A stretch of 64,000 nucleotides of DNA from Rotaria socialis (Eukaryota; Rotifera; Eurotatoria; Philodinida; Philodinidae), in NCBI GenBank assembly GCA_905331475.1, contig CAJNYU010001832.1:62001-126000 (forward strand). Reading direction: 5' to 3'. Every line of letters starts with the position of its first letter. Positions within the stretch are counted from its first letter, which is position 1. The notes below the pieces were generated by a model. The model made no database searches, had not been told where the DNA came from, and saw nothing but the letters and a program-made list of their open reading frames with translations. Shown one piece after another: positions 18,243 to 30,717 of the stretch. The position numbers and the translations under genes are program-made.

Positions 18243-20026
18243 TAGGAAAAAACATCTGTTCAAATTCTTAGAAAAAATAAAAATAAAAACAATCAAATGT
18301 TTATTCATGTTTTGAATCAATAACATGGTACTGACAAGGAACGAGTGGTTTTTTTCGCGAAATTCTACAAAATATTTTTTTAACATTATTGATTAACAAA
18401 CAACCTTGTGTTAAATCTTGATTTATACCATTGTTTCAATTTATTAAAACAAAACAAAACAAATATAATATGGTCAATAGTCTTAGTAGCCTATGAAAAC
18501 TAATACTGTAGCTAAGGAAAATCTCATGAATTGTCCTAGTTTTATAAAAAAAAATTATTCAATTCCTAAAAATAATTCTTGTCAAATAAATACAAGCCTA
18601 AAACAAATTTATCGAGGATATGTTTTCAGTACTGCAAAAATCTGCTGATTAAATGATCTAACTCAAAAGCCAATATATAAAAACTCAAGCATTTTATCTT
18701 TTACCTAGATATATAATCAATGAAACGATCAAAGCATTCTAATCAAGAAATTCATGTGAATTCAACTATTGCAGGATATTGTTAGTAATAAAATCAAGAA
18801 ATGAAATCCACTCATCTCTGTCGAAAACAAACAAAAAGTGTTCGTTGGTAGTTCAAACTAACGTCTCTTTCTCGTTAGATGTAAATAATAATAAAACGAA
18901 TCCATTTTCAAATAATCATAATTGACTTTTTCTTGCAGTTATTGTTGGTAATGATTTCCGAGCAATAGATATGAATTGTTTTTTAAAAGACATCTTTCAA
19001 AAAATTTAATTACAGTACGTTACATTTCTATTTTATAATTCTTTTGTTTTTGAAGCAGCGAATATTTATTTGAAAGCACGAAAAACAGAATTATTTGCTT
19101 AACATATAGGAAGAACATTGCGTACCTGACTGCTCTGTTAGTCAGGATGCATCATTATTGAGGCGTAATGTCGAAAAAATCAAAATGGCGACAACAACAA
19201 CAGCGATTATTGATGAAATAAGTTGATATAAGTTAACTTATTCAATCATTTATATCTCTCTATACATATATATTGATTAGTTTAACTTAACATTTGTAGT
19301 GTGTGTTAGTATTACATGAGGAAAATAGACTAATATCCGTAATAGTTATCATTCTAATCAGTCGAATACGTACACATACACACGCTATCATCATCATTCA
19401 TTGGATAAATGAATTTTATTGCGCATGTGGATATATTTGAACGATTTCTAGAATTCTATATGTATTGTGTGTCATTGATAGATGACTTTTCTATTTATCG
19501 TAACTTCTCTTCTTGTTTTTTTTCCGTCTCAACTTCGTATGCCTTCAATAATAACTCGATGTTTTTGCTTTGATTTAAAAGACTTTCGAGACATAGTGTT
19601 TTATTGTATCTCTTAAGCATATAATCGAGTGTTTTTTTATTGATTTATATTTCGTTACTATCCATATTTGAAATAGATCGACGTCTTTTTCTGTTTTCTT
19701 CCCTATTTAAACCGAGGTCGACGGCAGATGTCGTAATTGAGCTTACAAAATAAAGAAAGAAAAAAGACACTCAAAACAGAAACGAAATAATCACAGTGAA
19801 CCGGATGATTGTAACTGTAACGTTTTATCCCTTAGAATTCGGTTTCATAATTGTACTTCAAATCACATTCTATTTCTCTATATTGTAGATCATGTCAAAG
19901 AATAATAATCTTGAGTCATGTTCATTGGTTAAAAACTAGTGAGATTCAAGATTGCCCTTGAACTTTCACATTGCATCCACAAAACTAAACTCGTAATCTT
20001 TCTTCTGTTTTTGTTGTTTTCCTCAA
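18243..20026. other. Non-coding upstream region of the C2H2 gene
   Basis: AT-rich, with no supported gene. It probably includes the promoter and 5' UTR of the zinc-finger gene that starts at 20058. Confidence 0.5.
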
Positions 20027-20098
20027 ATGTTGGATCGCCAACAACATTCTAATCAACATGAGTTTCGCGCTACGTTCAACATCAAGTTCATTTCATAA
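20027..20098 (+). promoter_or_regulatory. Upstream ORF overlapping the zinc-finger start codon
   Basis: An ATG at 20027 opens a 23-codon frame (MLDRQQHSNQHEF...) that is +1 relative to the main frame and stops at TAA 20096-20098, about 40 nt past the main ATG at 20058. If transcribed, ribosomes using it would bypass the main start, which is a classic translational brake. Confidence 0.4.
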
Positions 20099-23000
20099 TA
20101 ATGAACGTTTAAAACGAAAACGTCTTACAACGTCAACATTAAACAGATTTGCATCATTCAACGAAAATAAATCTTCATCAGCTGAAAATCGTCGTCGATC
20201 ATTTCAAGTGAATAAACATAATTGTTTTTTTTCTCGCGCCAATTATATATAAAAACTATTTGTTCTAGTTAACAGCAAATTTAATTGAATTACTTGAAGA
20301 CGAAGAAGACGATATTGACGATATTCAAGGAGTATGCCACGAATGTAACATATGTTCGAAATTATTTGCTAGTGAATACGGTGTTAATCATCATATGAAC
20401 ATGCATCATCCAAGTCAATCAGTATTATGTTCACATTGTCATATTACATTTCGATCACATCGTTCACTTAAAACTCATCAACAGCGACGTCATTCATCAA
20501 TACAAAACAAATCAAACTTTAAAAACAATCCATCATTACCTAATTATAGTTATTTATCATCGTATCTTGTTTTAGCGTTTTCATCAAAACAATTTCCATT
20601 GATAGCTAAAAATGCTTGTGAACAACAACGCTTACCATTAAGTTCTTTATCATCAAAATTATATCCATGTCATTTATGTTCTATATCTTTTCCATGTGCA
20701 CGTACATTGAAATATCATTTATTAAATAAACATGAACAATATGAATATGAACATTGTGAAAAAGTTCTTTCGGATATTATTGTACAAGTTGAATTTAATC
20801 TGCGAACAGTAAATGATAATAATAATAATAATAATAAAAATGATGATGACGAAAATGATATTGAAGAAATAAAATTAATCTTATCTCAACAAGCATCGAG
20901 CTTTGGTCTTATTGATAAACAGTTATCGAAAAAATTTCGTACTATGAAAACAGAACAAAATCATCTCATTTTTCCAAAGTGTCAACATGAAAATCGTACA
21001 TGTGCTAATCTATGTTTAAAATATCTTTCATCATATAGTGAACTTATAAAAAATTATCCGTATGCAACTGCTAAAATACCGAAAGGAAATCCATTTAGTC
21101 AAGGTTCAATTGTATCGATAATTACATCACTGAATAATATTTATTCACATGAAGCATTGCCGATAAATGATGCAAATACATCAAACGATTTATCTAATGG
21201 CCGTCAAAAACGTAAAAGTAACAAAAATACAGATAATTCTTTACCATCGTCATCATCATCATCATCGCCGTTAAAGAAAAAAATTAACTCAAATTTGACA
21301 ATAACAAATTCTAAATCAAACCGAAATAATTCAAATAATAAATTGACTATTAAGCAACAAGTCAATCAAACGACAAAGGTATCAAAGAGTTTTATTTTGT
21401 TTTATTTAGATTCTTTAAATAAATGAGTTTCAATTGTAGATAAATGACGCAAAAATTAATTCCATGGAACAGCCATCGTTAACTACGGCTATCACATCTG
21501 CATCAAGTGTACCAAGAAAAATATTACCAAAAGATAATTATAGTAAGTAACGGATGGGCCATAATGAATCGAACTATATGTAAATGTAATATTTATCCTA
21601 CTTAAGTTGATAAAAAAATATACTGATTCATATACTAAAAATACTTTATAAAAGTAAAATAAATAGTTTTTCAGACGTCAAAATCTTACTACCTACAGTT
21701 ATGCATAGTTGAATAGTTTATATGAATAGTACGTCATTGAACAATTGCATCTAGTATTAGTTCGATTCATTATGGCCTAATCGTTAGAAACCGTAATTAG
21801 AATGACAACATATTGTTTATATCGATTGTATATTATTTAATAAAAAAAACAAAATCTCACTGATGATCAGATCAGTCTTATTTTAACGGTAGCTTTCTTA
21901 TCGATCAAAGGAATCCAAAAACAAATGATACTATATTTTAAGACTATTGAATCTTCAAATAGGCCATATGGAAATCTTTTGTGATCCTAGTAAAGAGAAG
22001 TTTACTGGAACATTGCGGATTATTGCTACTATTACGATGGTTTTCGAGAAATTCTTAAAAAAATCTCTTATGCTACCATGCTTAATTATCACAGTTCAAT
22101 TGAATTCATTAGATTCCCTACGACTCTGACTGTTTGATACTCAATGATAATGGAATTCTATAACATTTGATCGTTTCCCTAAACAACAAGCTGTCGTTGT
22201 TATGATTATTTCAAAACTATAGCGTTTATTACGATATAAAAAGATATATATATATATTAAAATTTCGCATAGATATTTGGTAAATTGATAAGCTCGAGTT
22301 GTTTTTCTATATTGAATAGTTTTCCTTCTTCTCACATTATTTGTAGCAAGTAGTTAGTATGAGAATATATGGATGATGGACTTTCAAAAATTCTTAACTT
22401 GAATGAATGAATATGTATAACAGTCCTGTTTATAGAATTAACGTCGAAAGATTTATTTTATAAATTAGAACAAACATATTTATTCTGTTTTTGCAAAAGA
22501 ATCGAAAGAGCAAATAATCATCGAAATTTGATAAAAATTAGTCTTGATATCTTTTTGTGAGAGTTTTGTTTCTTGATTTTGTATCCTTAAATAAAATTAG
22601 TGCTTCAGTCATTGATTCCATATTAACCATGCCTTTCTTCTTCTTTTTTTTTTATTAAAACGGTTTCTGTCATTTTTCGTTCGTTCTTCATTTATCTTAT
22701 CTTACTAAAAACAAAGAAGCTTTTCCTGTGTCATGAATTTAACAGATGTTAACGATTCGGCAAAGAGATTTTTTACTAATTGAAATTCAAGAAAATAGTG
22801 ATCTTATTTCATTTTTCATTTGGTTTAGTAAATTCTGAAAAATAATAGATTTCAATATTGAACGAATTACTTGCTGAGACAAAAAAAACATTGTTAATCA
22901 TGACGTGGATGATTTTTAAATTTTTTTAGTGCATACAGCATCCCTATCAAGTAATTCATCAACATCGACTCGATCATCAGCTACAAAGCTATCATCATCG

Positions 23001-23998
23001 TCGGCACAGTTAACTCAAAGAACAACAATCTCTTCACAGCGTTCATCAAAGCGTAGTCTATCACCATCAGTAGCTATTGCAACCGAAAACTTTCCACAGA
23101 AACGTCATCATACACGTCAACAGAAGCAAAACATGATATTATCAGCTTCTACAACCGTGATCAAAATAGATGATGAAGGAAATGATATTGAACAAGAAAA
23201 TGGTGATGATGACGATGACGATGTAGTAGCGATAGAAGTAGAAGACGTTCAACAACAGCATCAAAATAAACAACGACATACATCAGGTGGTTCAATTGAA
23301 TATGTGCACGCATTAAATAATGATCAGCAGTCAACGTCAGCGTCATTAAATAATATTGAAAATCTAAAATCAAAATCTAAAATACATGACGAAGACATTA
23401 TTATATGTCGATCACCACCATCTGCTCGGAAACCTATATCTTCTTCGAATAAAAAATCATCATCTGTAAACGGAAATGGTACAAGAAAATCAAGCAGTCA
23501 ACAGGTTATATTCTAAATATACTAATATCTTGATATTATTTTCATACCATAGACAAAAGATAGTCTTTTTAGGTTTCAACATAACATTGATCACTATGAT
23601 AAGGAGAAGAAAGACCGTTTTTTTTTTCTAGATCCCGATTAAATATGTAACCGAGACACTGTATCTGTGGTAGATAGATGCCTGGTATTTCTCATTAAGA
23701 TTCGATGTATTACTATGAATTGGATCTATTCTAATTTAATAGAAAATCTAGACCACAATCAGCTTTTCTTATTGATGACTAATTTTATACTAACGACATT
23801 AAAATAATTAATTGTATTAGATTTTTTGTTTTATTTTAGTCACCACCGAGTGATGAACATGTTCGAGTTCGTTGCAAAATATGTGGTGAAATACTTGAAG
23901 GTCGAAGTCGTTTTTCACAACACGTCATAAATATGCATTCAAATCTTCTGAAGAAGAATATAACCGAATCAAAACAACAAACTGCTGTAGTTCGGTGA
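20058..23998 (+). CDS. C2H2 zinc-finger protein, four fingers, long low-complexity middle
   Basis: Exons 20058-20207, 20269-21378, 21440-21542, 22930-23504 and 23840-23998 splice in phase to 698 residues. Finger 1 starts at C76 (ECNICSKLFASEYGVNHHMNMHH), finger 2 at about residue 104 (LCSHCHITFRSHRSLKTH), finger 3 near 177 (YPCHLCSISFPCARTLKYH). Finger 4 is alone in the last exon (VRCKICGEILEGRSRFSQHV). An acidic helix (ELLEDEEDDIDD) precedes finger 1. The middle holds Asn, Ser and Lys runs and basic stretches that could act as nuclear signals; the fourth exon has an Asp run. Likely a nuclear DNA- or RNA-binding regulator. I cannot assign a family member. Intron 3 (21543-22929) contains a small inverted-repeat element. 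Final exon assignment rests on phase agreement and the finger motif. Confidence 0.8.
21550..21784. mobile_element. 235-bp MITE-like element with 26-bp terminal inverted repeats and TA duplication
   Basis: The left end starts ACGGATGGGCCATAATGAAT and continues CGAACT. The reverse complement of the right end starts ACGATTAGGCCATAATGAAT and continues CGAACT, so 23 of 26 positions match, with the inner 19 identical. TA dinucleotides flank both ends (21548-21549 and 21785-21786), as for Tc1/mariner-type insertions. No transposase inside, so non-autonomous. It sits 7 nt inside an intron of the zinc-finger gene. Confidence 0.8.
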
Positions 23999-24370
23999 TT
24001 ATTAATAATAATAATAATATAATGAAAATATTCTACTCTGTAAAAAAAAGAACTTGCTCCGTTATCATAGATTAGTCTGTGTTTGATTGATTTTTTTTCA
24101 GGTCTTCTTGTCAGAAGTAAATTCTTTTGGAGAAATGATAGACAACGAGATTTCTTCAGTAGGACTATTTCATTGTCAAGCAAGCAAAATACTTGAAATT
24201 GTTTTCTTTATTTCTTGTATTTATTTCGATTTCGTTCTTGTTTTTTTTTTTCGGTATATGTTTGTGTGTGTGTATGCGTGTGACTCAATAAAAGACAACA
24301 AAAGAGAACTGAAATGGATGAAATTGATTGTTTTATTTGTATGTTGTAGATTAAAGCGATTAAAATAAAT

Positions 24371-27300
24371 ATGAGTGATCGAGACTATTTACCTTTATCG
24401 ACTACATTAGTTAAAACATTAACTGATAAACTATATGAAAAACGTAAAACAGCTGCACTTGAGATTGAAAAGTAAGAAATAAAAAGAAAAAGAATCGATT
24501 ACTTATCTAATAAACATTTGTTTATTTGTCTATTAAGAATGGTTCGAGAATTCATGACTGCTCAAAATTATGAACAAATTGAACGCATTTGTAGAATACT
24601 CAGTGAATATTTTGTTTTATCACAAAATGGAAATTTTCGTCGTGGTGGTTTAATTGGTATTGCAGCATTAGCCATAGCGTGTGGCAAAGTATTTTTTTAA
24701 ATAGTTTTTTGTTGTTTCTTGAAAATATTCATCATAATATGTTTTTATTAGGAAGCGCAAAGATTTAAAACATATCTTGTACCACCGGTTTTACAATGTT
24801 TTCTTGATAATGATCCAAAAGTTCGATATTATGCTTGTGAATCATTGTATAATATAGCAAAAGTTCTTCGAACTGTCACACTTTCTTACTTCAACGAAAT
24901 ATTTGATTCTCTGTCTAAAGTACATTTTCAACAGGCATGATGGTTTAGTTTTTCGGAATGATTTTTGTGTTTTTCTTCATAGCTTGTATGCGATCTTGAA
25001 CCAACAGTGAAAAGTGGAGCTGAATTATGGTAAGTTTTGTTTATTTTTGAGAACTTTTCTGCCATTTTATTATCAATTCAAAACAAAACGTAACTTTTAT
25101 GTTATGATCAGAAGTAAATTATAGAAGCAATACATGTATTGGAAGAAAATTAAGACGCATTCGTTTTTTTCTTTTTATAACGTTGAAAAGATATTTAAGA
25201 AAAATTTATACTCAGTTTGATCGAGTTATTAACACTTCTGTAAGAGTTTTGATCGATTCTTCAGTGTCAAAAAGACGTTCTTCTTGTAAGTCAAACAACA
25301 GATGTGAGTTTAAGTCATGGCAATGTAATTTTCTAAATTAACATAACGAAAGTTTCGTGAGTTCTCATTCGATTTAAATAACAGTTTTGTTTTTTAGTGA
25401 TCGCTTATTGAAAGACATTGTGATTGAAACATGTTCTCAATTTGAAGTTATTGCTTTTATTCCACTTCTACGCGAACGAATTTATGTTCGTAATGCATTT
25501 ACTAGGCAATTTATTGTTTCTTGGGTATGATAAGATGAAAACCTAATGAATAAAATTCTTATTGATTTTATTAGGTATCCTTACTTACATCTGTACCTGA
25601 ATTTGATATGGTGCAATATTTACCAGAGATTATGGATGGATTATTTCATATTTTAGGTGATCCTAATCCAGAAATTCGAAAATCGTAATAATTCTCTCGA
25701 AAATTTATTAACACATTTATTTTCGTTTCATCATCTGAATTTATTTAGTTGTGAAATCCTATTTAGTGAATTTTTAACGATTCTAAAAAGCTCACAAGTT
25801 CAACCGGATATGTTTGAAGATATGACTCGAATTTTAATACAAAATTGTCAATCATCAGGTAATTGAATTGAATTTATTTCTAGTCGATTAAAATAGAGAA
25901 AAATAAATAAAAATGGATGACTAAAATGACATTAAACATTAACTAGGCGTATTCATACCACTTTTTACGACTATCAAACCCGCTGGTAAAAGAATTTTTT
26001 GATATCTATAGTTATACGTTACTGGACAATTTATTAACGCTTAAATAGAAATAAAACAATATATTTTTTTTTCTTTTATAATTACTTCTTCTTTAAAAGA
26101 TACGATAAGTTCATACCTTCTGGGTACGCATTTAGTCGACGATGAAAACTAAAAGCTTCTTAACTAATTGTTCTATTATTATCATAATATTTTATTTTTT
26201 TAGACGAATTAATTCAATATACAGCGTTACATTGGCTACGAGAATTTCTTAATATGCCTAAATGTCATCAAGTACTTTTACCTCATTCAGCTGGATTATT
26301 GTCGGCCGTACTTCCATGTTTTTCATACGATGATGATAACCGTCAAAATATCCTTTTCTTCTTTAGTTGATTTCTTTGTTTTTTTTTATCATTATTTTTA
26401 TTTTGAAAAAGTATTTTTCCCTAACCATCATCTACACACATTCGAGAGACAGCCAAAGAGATCAATTCAGTTTTACGACAATTAATTAAAAATGAAAGCA
26501 GTAAACGCAATGAAAACAATGCAGCTCAAAAGTAATATTTTCTGAAATTCCCTTAATATTCAACACAATCTTGCTTGTTTTTGTTGTAGTCTTCCAGATT
26601 TGACGATAACCAAAATGGTTGAAGTACTTAAAACTCAAATACAATCGGGTGCTTCACCATCACGTATTATTGCATTAGGTTGGGTGCATCATCTATTTGA
26701 ATGTCTTCAAGATCAGGTAATTTGCTAAGAGCTTGTATTGTAAAGACAAATGAGAAGAAAATCAGTTCTCATGCATGAATTAAAACATATCATGTTATAC
26801 GTATTTGTTCAAGCATGCAAAACTAATAGACGAGCAAGTAGATCGATCACCGAACGAAGAATAACTATCGATTATCTGATGACTTGATTAAAATAATGAA
26901 GATATTTTGTTTTATTATTATTTTAGATGGTTGCGCACATTGATGTTTTATTTCCAACATTATTTCGTGTACTCAGCGATCCAACTGATGAGGTAAACTT
27001 AATCGGAATGATTATATTTGATTGTACTTTTTTTAATATGAGTAAGCTATTTTACAGACAGGGAGTTATCCTATCAAGGTAAACTATCAATCCCAATAAT
27101 TCGCATGATATAATTTAAAAACTGCATAGATTCACATTTTATAAAAATTACATATAAATCAAATAGTTTCATATTTGCTAAAGCGCATAAAATTCATATT
27201 TTCTCCTTATTTGCGCACAGCCTCCAGCACCACTAATTACTGCAAATTTACCTTTATCATTGCGAAAAAAGCCTAATAAACAACAACATCAACATACGAC

Positions 27301-29396
27301 AGAAGTAAGAAAATGGAAAGGAATTAATATTAAAATTGCATTGATCTACATTTACGCGCTCTTTTTCATATGGGATTGGATTTTTCTTTTTTAAACTAGA
27401 TGTAAATGTAAATTATACATTCTATTGATCTGCTTCTATGATTCTTGCTGGTTTAATAATTATAAAATTTTTCTTTGAGAAATAGTTTGACAATTTTCAT
27501 CATGTTTCTAGGCTGTACTTTTGGTTTTACAAGTTTTTGCACTTATATCAACATCCAATCGAACAAATACAGATAGAAATTATAATGATTATTTTACAAA
27601 ATTCATCATTGTACTTATGGATTTATTTCGCACGGATCGTGGACTTCTAGAAGCTCGTGGATCATTTATTATTCGGTTTGTAGATTATTCAATATTGTTT
27701 TGTGCACTCTTGCTGCATTTCTTTTGTACGAATATTGAAAAGAAGATTTAAACTATATTTTCAGAGATATTGCGTAAAAATTTAATTATTTGAACGTTTC
27801 TTTTTGAACTTTATATTATCAAATATGATAATTTAAGCCATTAAAATATCATATGAAAACGAATCATTCTTAATCTATAAAAAAAAAACCCGGAATTAAA
27901 TTCTTTATGATGTTGTTTGTTTAGTCAATTATGTATGTTGCTGTCACCTGAAGATATCTATAAAACATTATCTGAAACATTAGCGAATGAGCCTGATACT
28001 AACTTTGCTGCAATAATGGTTAAAATTCTTAGTTCAATATTATTGACATCAACGGAATTACATGATTTACGAGTTAAATTAAAAAATTTACAAACAACAG
28101 AAAGTGCTGGCTTATTTGTATGTCTGTATAAAACATGGTGTCACAATCCAATAGCATTGGTTGCATTATGTTTTTTATCACAAAATTATGATCATGCTTG
28201 CAAACTTGTTCAATTATTGTAAATTATTAAGAGTTATATGTCGAAAACAGACTGATTTTTTTATTTACTTTTTTAATAGTGCGGACATTGAAGTTACTGT
28301 GGATTTTTTAATTGAAATCGATAAACTAGTTCAATTACTTGAATCACCTATTTTTACATGTAAGTAAAACATGATTCTTTTCTAAGTCGTCTTAAAGAAA
28401 ACGAATAGTTGCTCATGATTTAATAACGTTCATAATGATATTGAAGTGATATATTAGTGGCATCTATGTAAGTGTTAACTGCAATTGCAAGCAGTTACGC
28501 ATTATCAGTAGATTTATTTATATCTACTGAATTGATGATTCTAGCATTATTTTTCTCTATTGACTTATACATGAAACAGAAATATATACTTTGAAAACTA
28601 GGAGTGAGCTGGACAGCTATAATCAAAATTTTGACAATATGTTTTCAGACAGAGAATCTTTGTTGTAGCGTGAACCTGTTATTGTCGCTTTCATATTGAG
28701 TTGATTAGAGTCTTCTTGAGAAAGATGTATCGCCGTAAAAATCTACGAGATTATAATATCTCATTGTCAGTTGCAATGTATGGTTCGAAGAAAATACTCA
28801 TTTTTGTTCGAATGATTGAAATGAGATAATCACCAATGAAAGATCAAGTGTGAACCGCAGAACTAGTATAGCTATGTGAGCAAATACAGATCATTTACTG
28901 TTGGTTACACCTTGAAAAATAGCAGTTTAATATCATGAAGAACAATAGATTTTCTGCTTGATTGTAGAGTAAAGTTTTTTTTAAAATTCCTATTGAATAT
29001 TTCGTTTAGATCTTCGTTTAGCGCTTCTTGATGTAGAAAACAATCAAACTTTAATTCGTGCATTATGTGGCTTATTGATGTTATTACCAGGTAAAACGGA
29101 TGCATTTCATGTATTAAGAAGACGTCTTGAATGCGTACCAAATTTTATTGATAAATTTACATCTGTGGATAAACGTGTTGCTAAGTAAGACTTTGACTCG
29201 AGTGAAACAAGTATTTTTGAATATTTTTTGTTTTTCTAGTCTTTCAATGAATGCCAAAGTCAATGAAACTACAAATGATCCAAGAAAAAATATTAATTTT
29301 GATGAATTACAGCAGTATTACTTAGCCATACAAAATAAACATGTAGACTCAAAAAAACAAAGATATCGATACACCCCTACGTCCGATGGTTTATAA
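24371..29396 (+). CDS. VAC14: VAC14, scaffold of the PIKfyve-FIG4 phosphoinositide complex
   Basis: HEAT-repeat scaffold on endolysosomes that organises the kinase and phosphatase making and removing PI(3,5)P2. Exons: 24371-24471, 24538-24688, 24752-24919, 24983-25029, 25398-25524, 25575-25684, 25749-25858, 26204-26347, 26438-26531, 26590-26716, 26927-26992, 27058-27078, 27221-27304, 27512-27675, 27925-28218, 28280-28359, 29010-29184, 29240-29396; 2220 nt, 739 residues (usual about 780). Hallmarks: N-terminal [57 protein letters not shown]-terminal SWCHNP-like [40 protein letters not shown], and [14 protein letters not shown]. The intron after 26347 is U12-type AT-AC. Exons of 21 and 84 nt encode a 35-residue insertion I do not recognise from other VAC14 proteins. 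A likely trans-splice acceptor lies 21 nt before the ATG. Confidence 0.95.
26348..26437 (+). other. U12-type AT-AC intron in VAC14
   Basis: The 5' end reads ATATCCTTTT, the canonical minor-spliceosome AT-AC donor. TTCCCTAAC at 26417-26425 matches the U12 branch-point consensus with one difference, 12-13 nt before the 3' end, which is AC at 26436-26437. Only these borders keep the conserved frame (..[13 protein letters not shown]). Length 90 nt. Confidence 0.88.
27058..27078 (+). other. 21-nt microexon of VAC14
   Basis: Seven codons (TGSYPIK) flanked by TTTTACAG and GTAAAC, phase 0 on both sides, so it can be skipped without frame change. The following 84-nt exon (27221-27304) is also phase 0-0. 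Confidence 0.6.
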
Positions 29397-30367
29397 AAGC
29401 AGTTGGAATAGCTTTATTTTGAATTAAATTTTTTATTTGACTTTTATAATATACGATTAAGCGTCTTCTTTTTTGTTGTTGTTGTTGTTGCTCTTGTTGC
29501 CTATTCATGATTCTGTGCATGCTCTTTTTATTAAAAATGATTTGGTATCTTCGTCAAGGTTATGATCGTGTAGTTCTTGACATGGTGCATGATTTTGTGG
29601 AACTCACATATATTTTTCGAAGAAAAAGTGAGTGTAAGTTTTAAGGTGAGGTTTTTTCAGCCCCTCCCCTCCCCTTACAGACATCCCCATTACAGACATT
29701 CAGCATTACAGACACTCACCGTTACAAACATCTAACCGTTACAGACACAGATCATTACAGACACTCACCATTACAGACACTCACCATTGCAGACTTTAGT
29801 AGCTAGCAACAACAAAAAACGAAGTCTTTGTGAAAATGTAAATCGACAGTATAGTTTTGTGAACATTCTGAGTCGTCCAGATTTTGATCTTTGTGAAAAA
29901 TAAACGTTTGAGTTTAGTAGGTTAATTATGATGGGTAAAAATGCAATGGTTTGCCATAATCTGAATATGATGATTATTACAAGACTGAATTGATCGAGTT
30001 TTTCTGACAAGAAAGATTAATACGAATCTTTGTAAGGTGATTGAAATGAATAATAGTTAATCAATAGGCATTCCATATTTGATATGTATGTTGTATGAAA
30101 AGCTTAGTTATCCGTTGATGTAACAGTTAAATAATATTAGAGTAAAAGATAGAAAAACAAATGATGACAAAAATTAAATCAAATAATATTAATAAGCGAA
30201 CATTAATAAAATAAAAATAGAGCGGGAGTTAAAAGGAAGTTTCATTTGAAATATGAATATAAATAAAAAATTGTTTTGTGTGATTCACATACTTCTCGAG
30301 AAAATGATGAAAGTATTAAGCATCCAATGTCTGCATTATGAACAATTGCCAATCAGTTGCTGTAATC
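29397..30367. other. Intergenic stretch with a 16-bp tandem repeat
   Basis: No supported gene. It holds a minisatellite at 29675-29794 and the left arm (29596-29611) of a long-range inverted repeat whose other arm is at 30755-30770. Confidence 0.5.
29675..29794. repeat. 16-bp minisatellite, about 7.5 degenerate copies
   Basis: Unit TTACAGACACTCACCA repeated head to tail with substitutions and one 17-nt copy. It follows a C-rich tract (CCCCTCCCCTCCCC). Unrelated to flanking coding sequence. Confidence 0.9.
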
Positions 30368-30691
30368 TTAATCAAATATAAAATTTCTAGTATGATTGAG
30401 TATTAAAGCAAGTTCGTCGGCTGGACATGTTGGTAATGGATGAATCATTGAAAATAATAAATCGGGTGGAATATTTTCCATTTTAAAGATATTTGAACAC
30501 GCAGGTACATATATTGAACTATCATGCTCATCGAGATACTTGATATAATCATCAATACGATTTCGGTGTATAGTTTGATGCTTCTTAGGTCTTAGAGAAT
30601 CAATAATAATAAAATAATCAAGGCTCCCATTAAATCGTCGAAGACAGAAAATGTATACATCGTCTAATCTTTTTTCTTTTATTAGTGACAA
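30368..30691 (-). CDS. Uncharacterised reading frame, possibly a terminal exon or gene remnant
   Basis: 107 codons from an internal ATG. The frame is also open upstream to about 30717, where TTAATTCTTAG forms a possible splice acceptor, so this may be the last exon of a longer gene. Composition is balanced and protein-like (for example RRFNGSLDYFIIIDSLRPKK and IHPLPTCPADELALILNH), unlike low-complexity chance frames elsewhere in the window. I recognise no family and found no convincing upstream exon in the 3.6 kb beyond. It could be a decayed fragment. Confidence 0.35.
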   Translation of the reverse strand: MSLIKEKRLDDVYIFCLRRFNGSLDYFIIIDSLRPKKHQTIHRNRIDDYIKYLDEHDSSIYVPACSNIFKMENIPPDLLFSMIHPLPTCPADELALILNHTRNFIFD

Positions 30692-30717
30692 ATTTGAAAC
30701 TTGATTACACTAAGAAT

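Noticed and set aside
23836..24183. 115-codon minus-strand frame opposite the last zinc-finger exon
   Set aside because: The plus strand here encodes an in-phase C2H2 finger, so the minus frame is a shadow.
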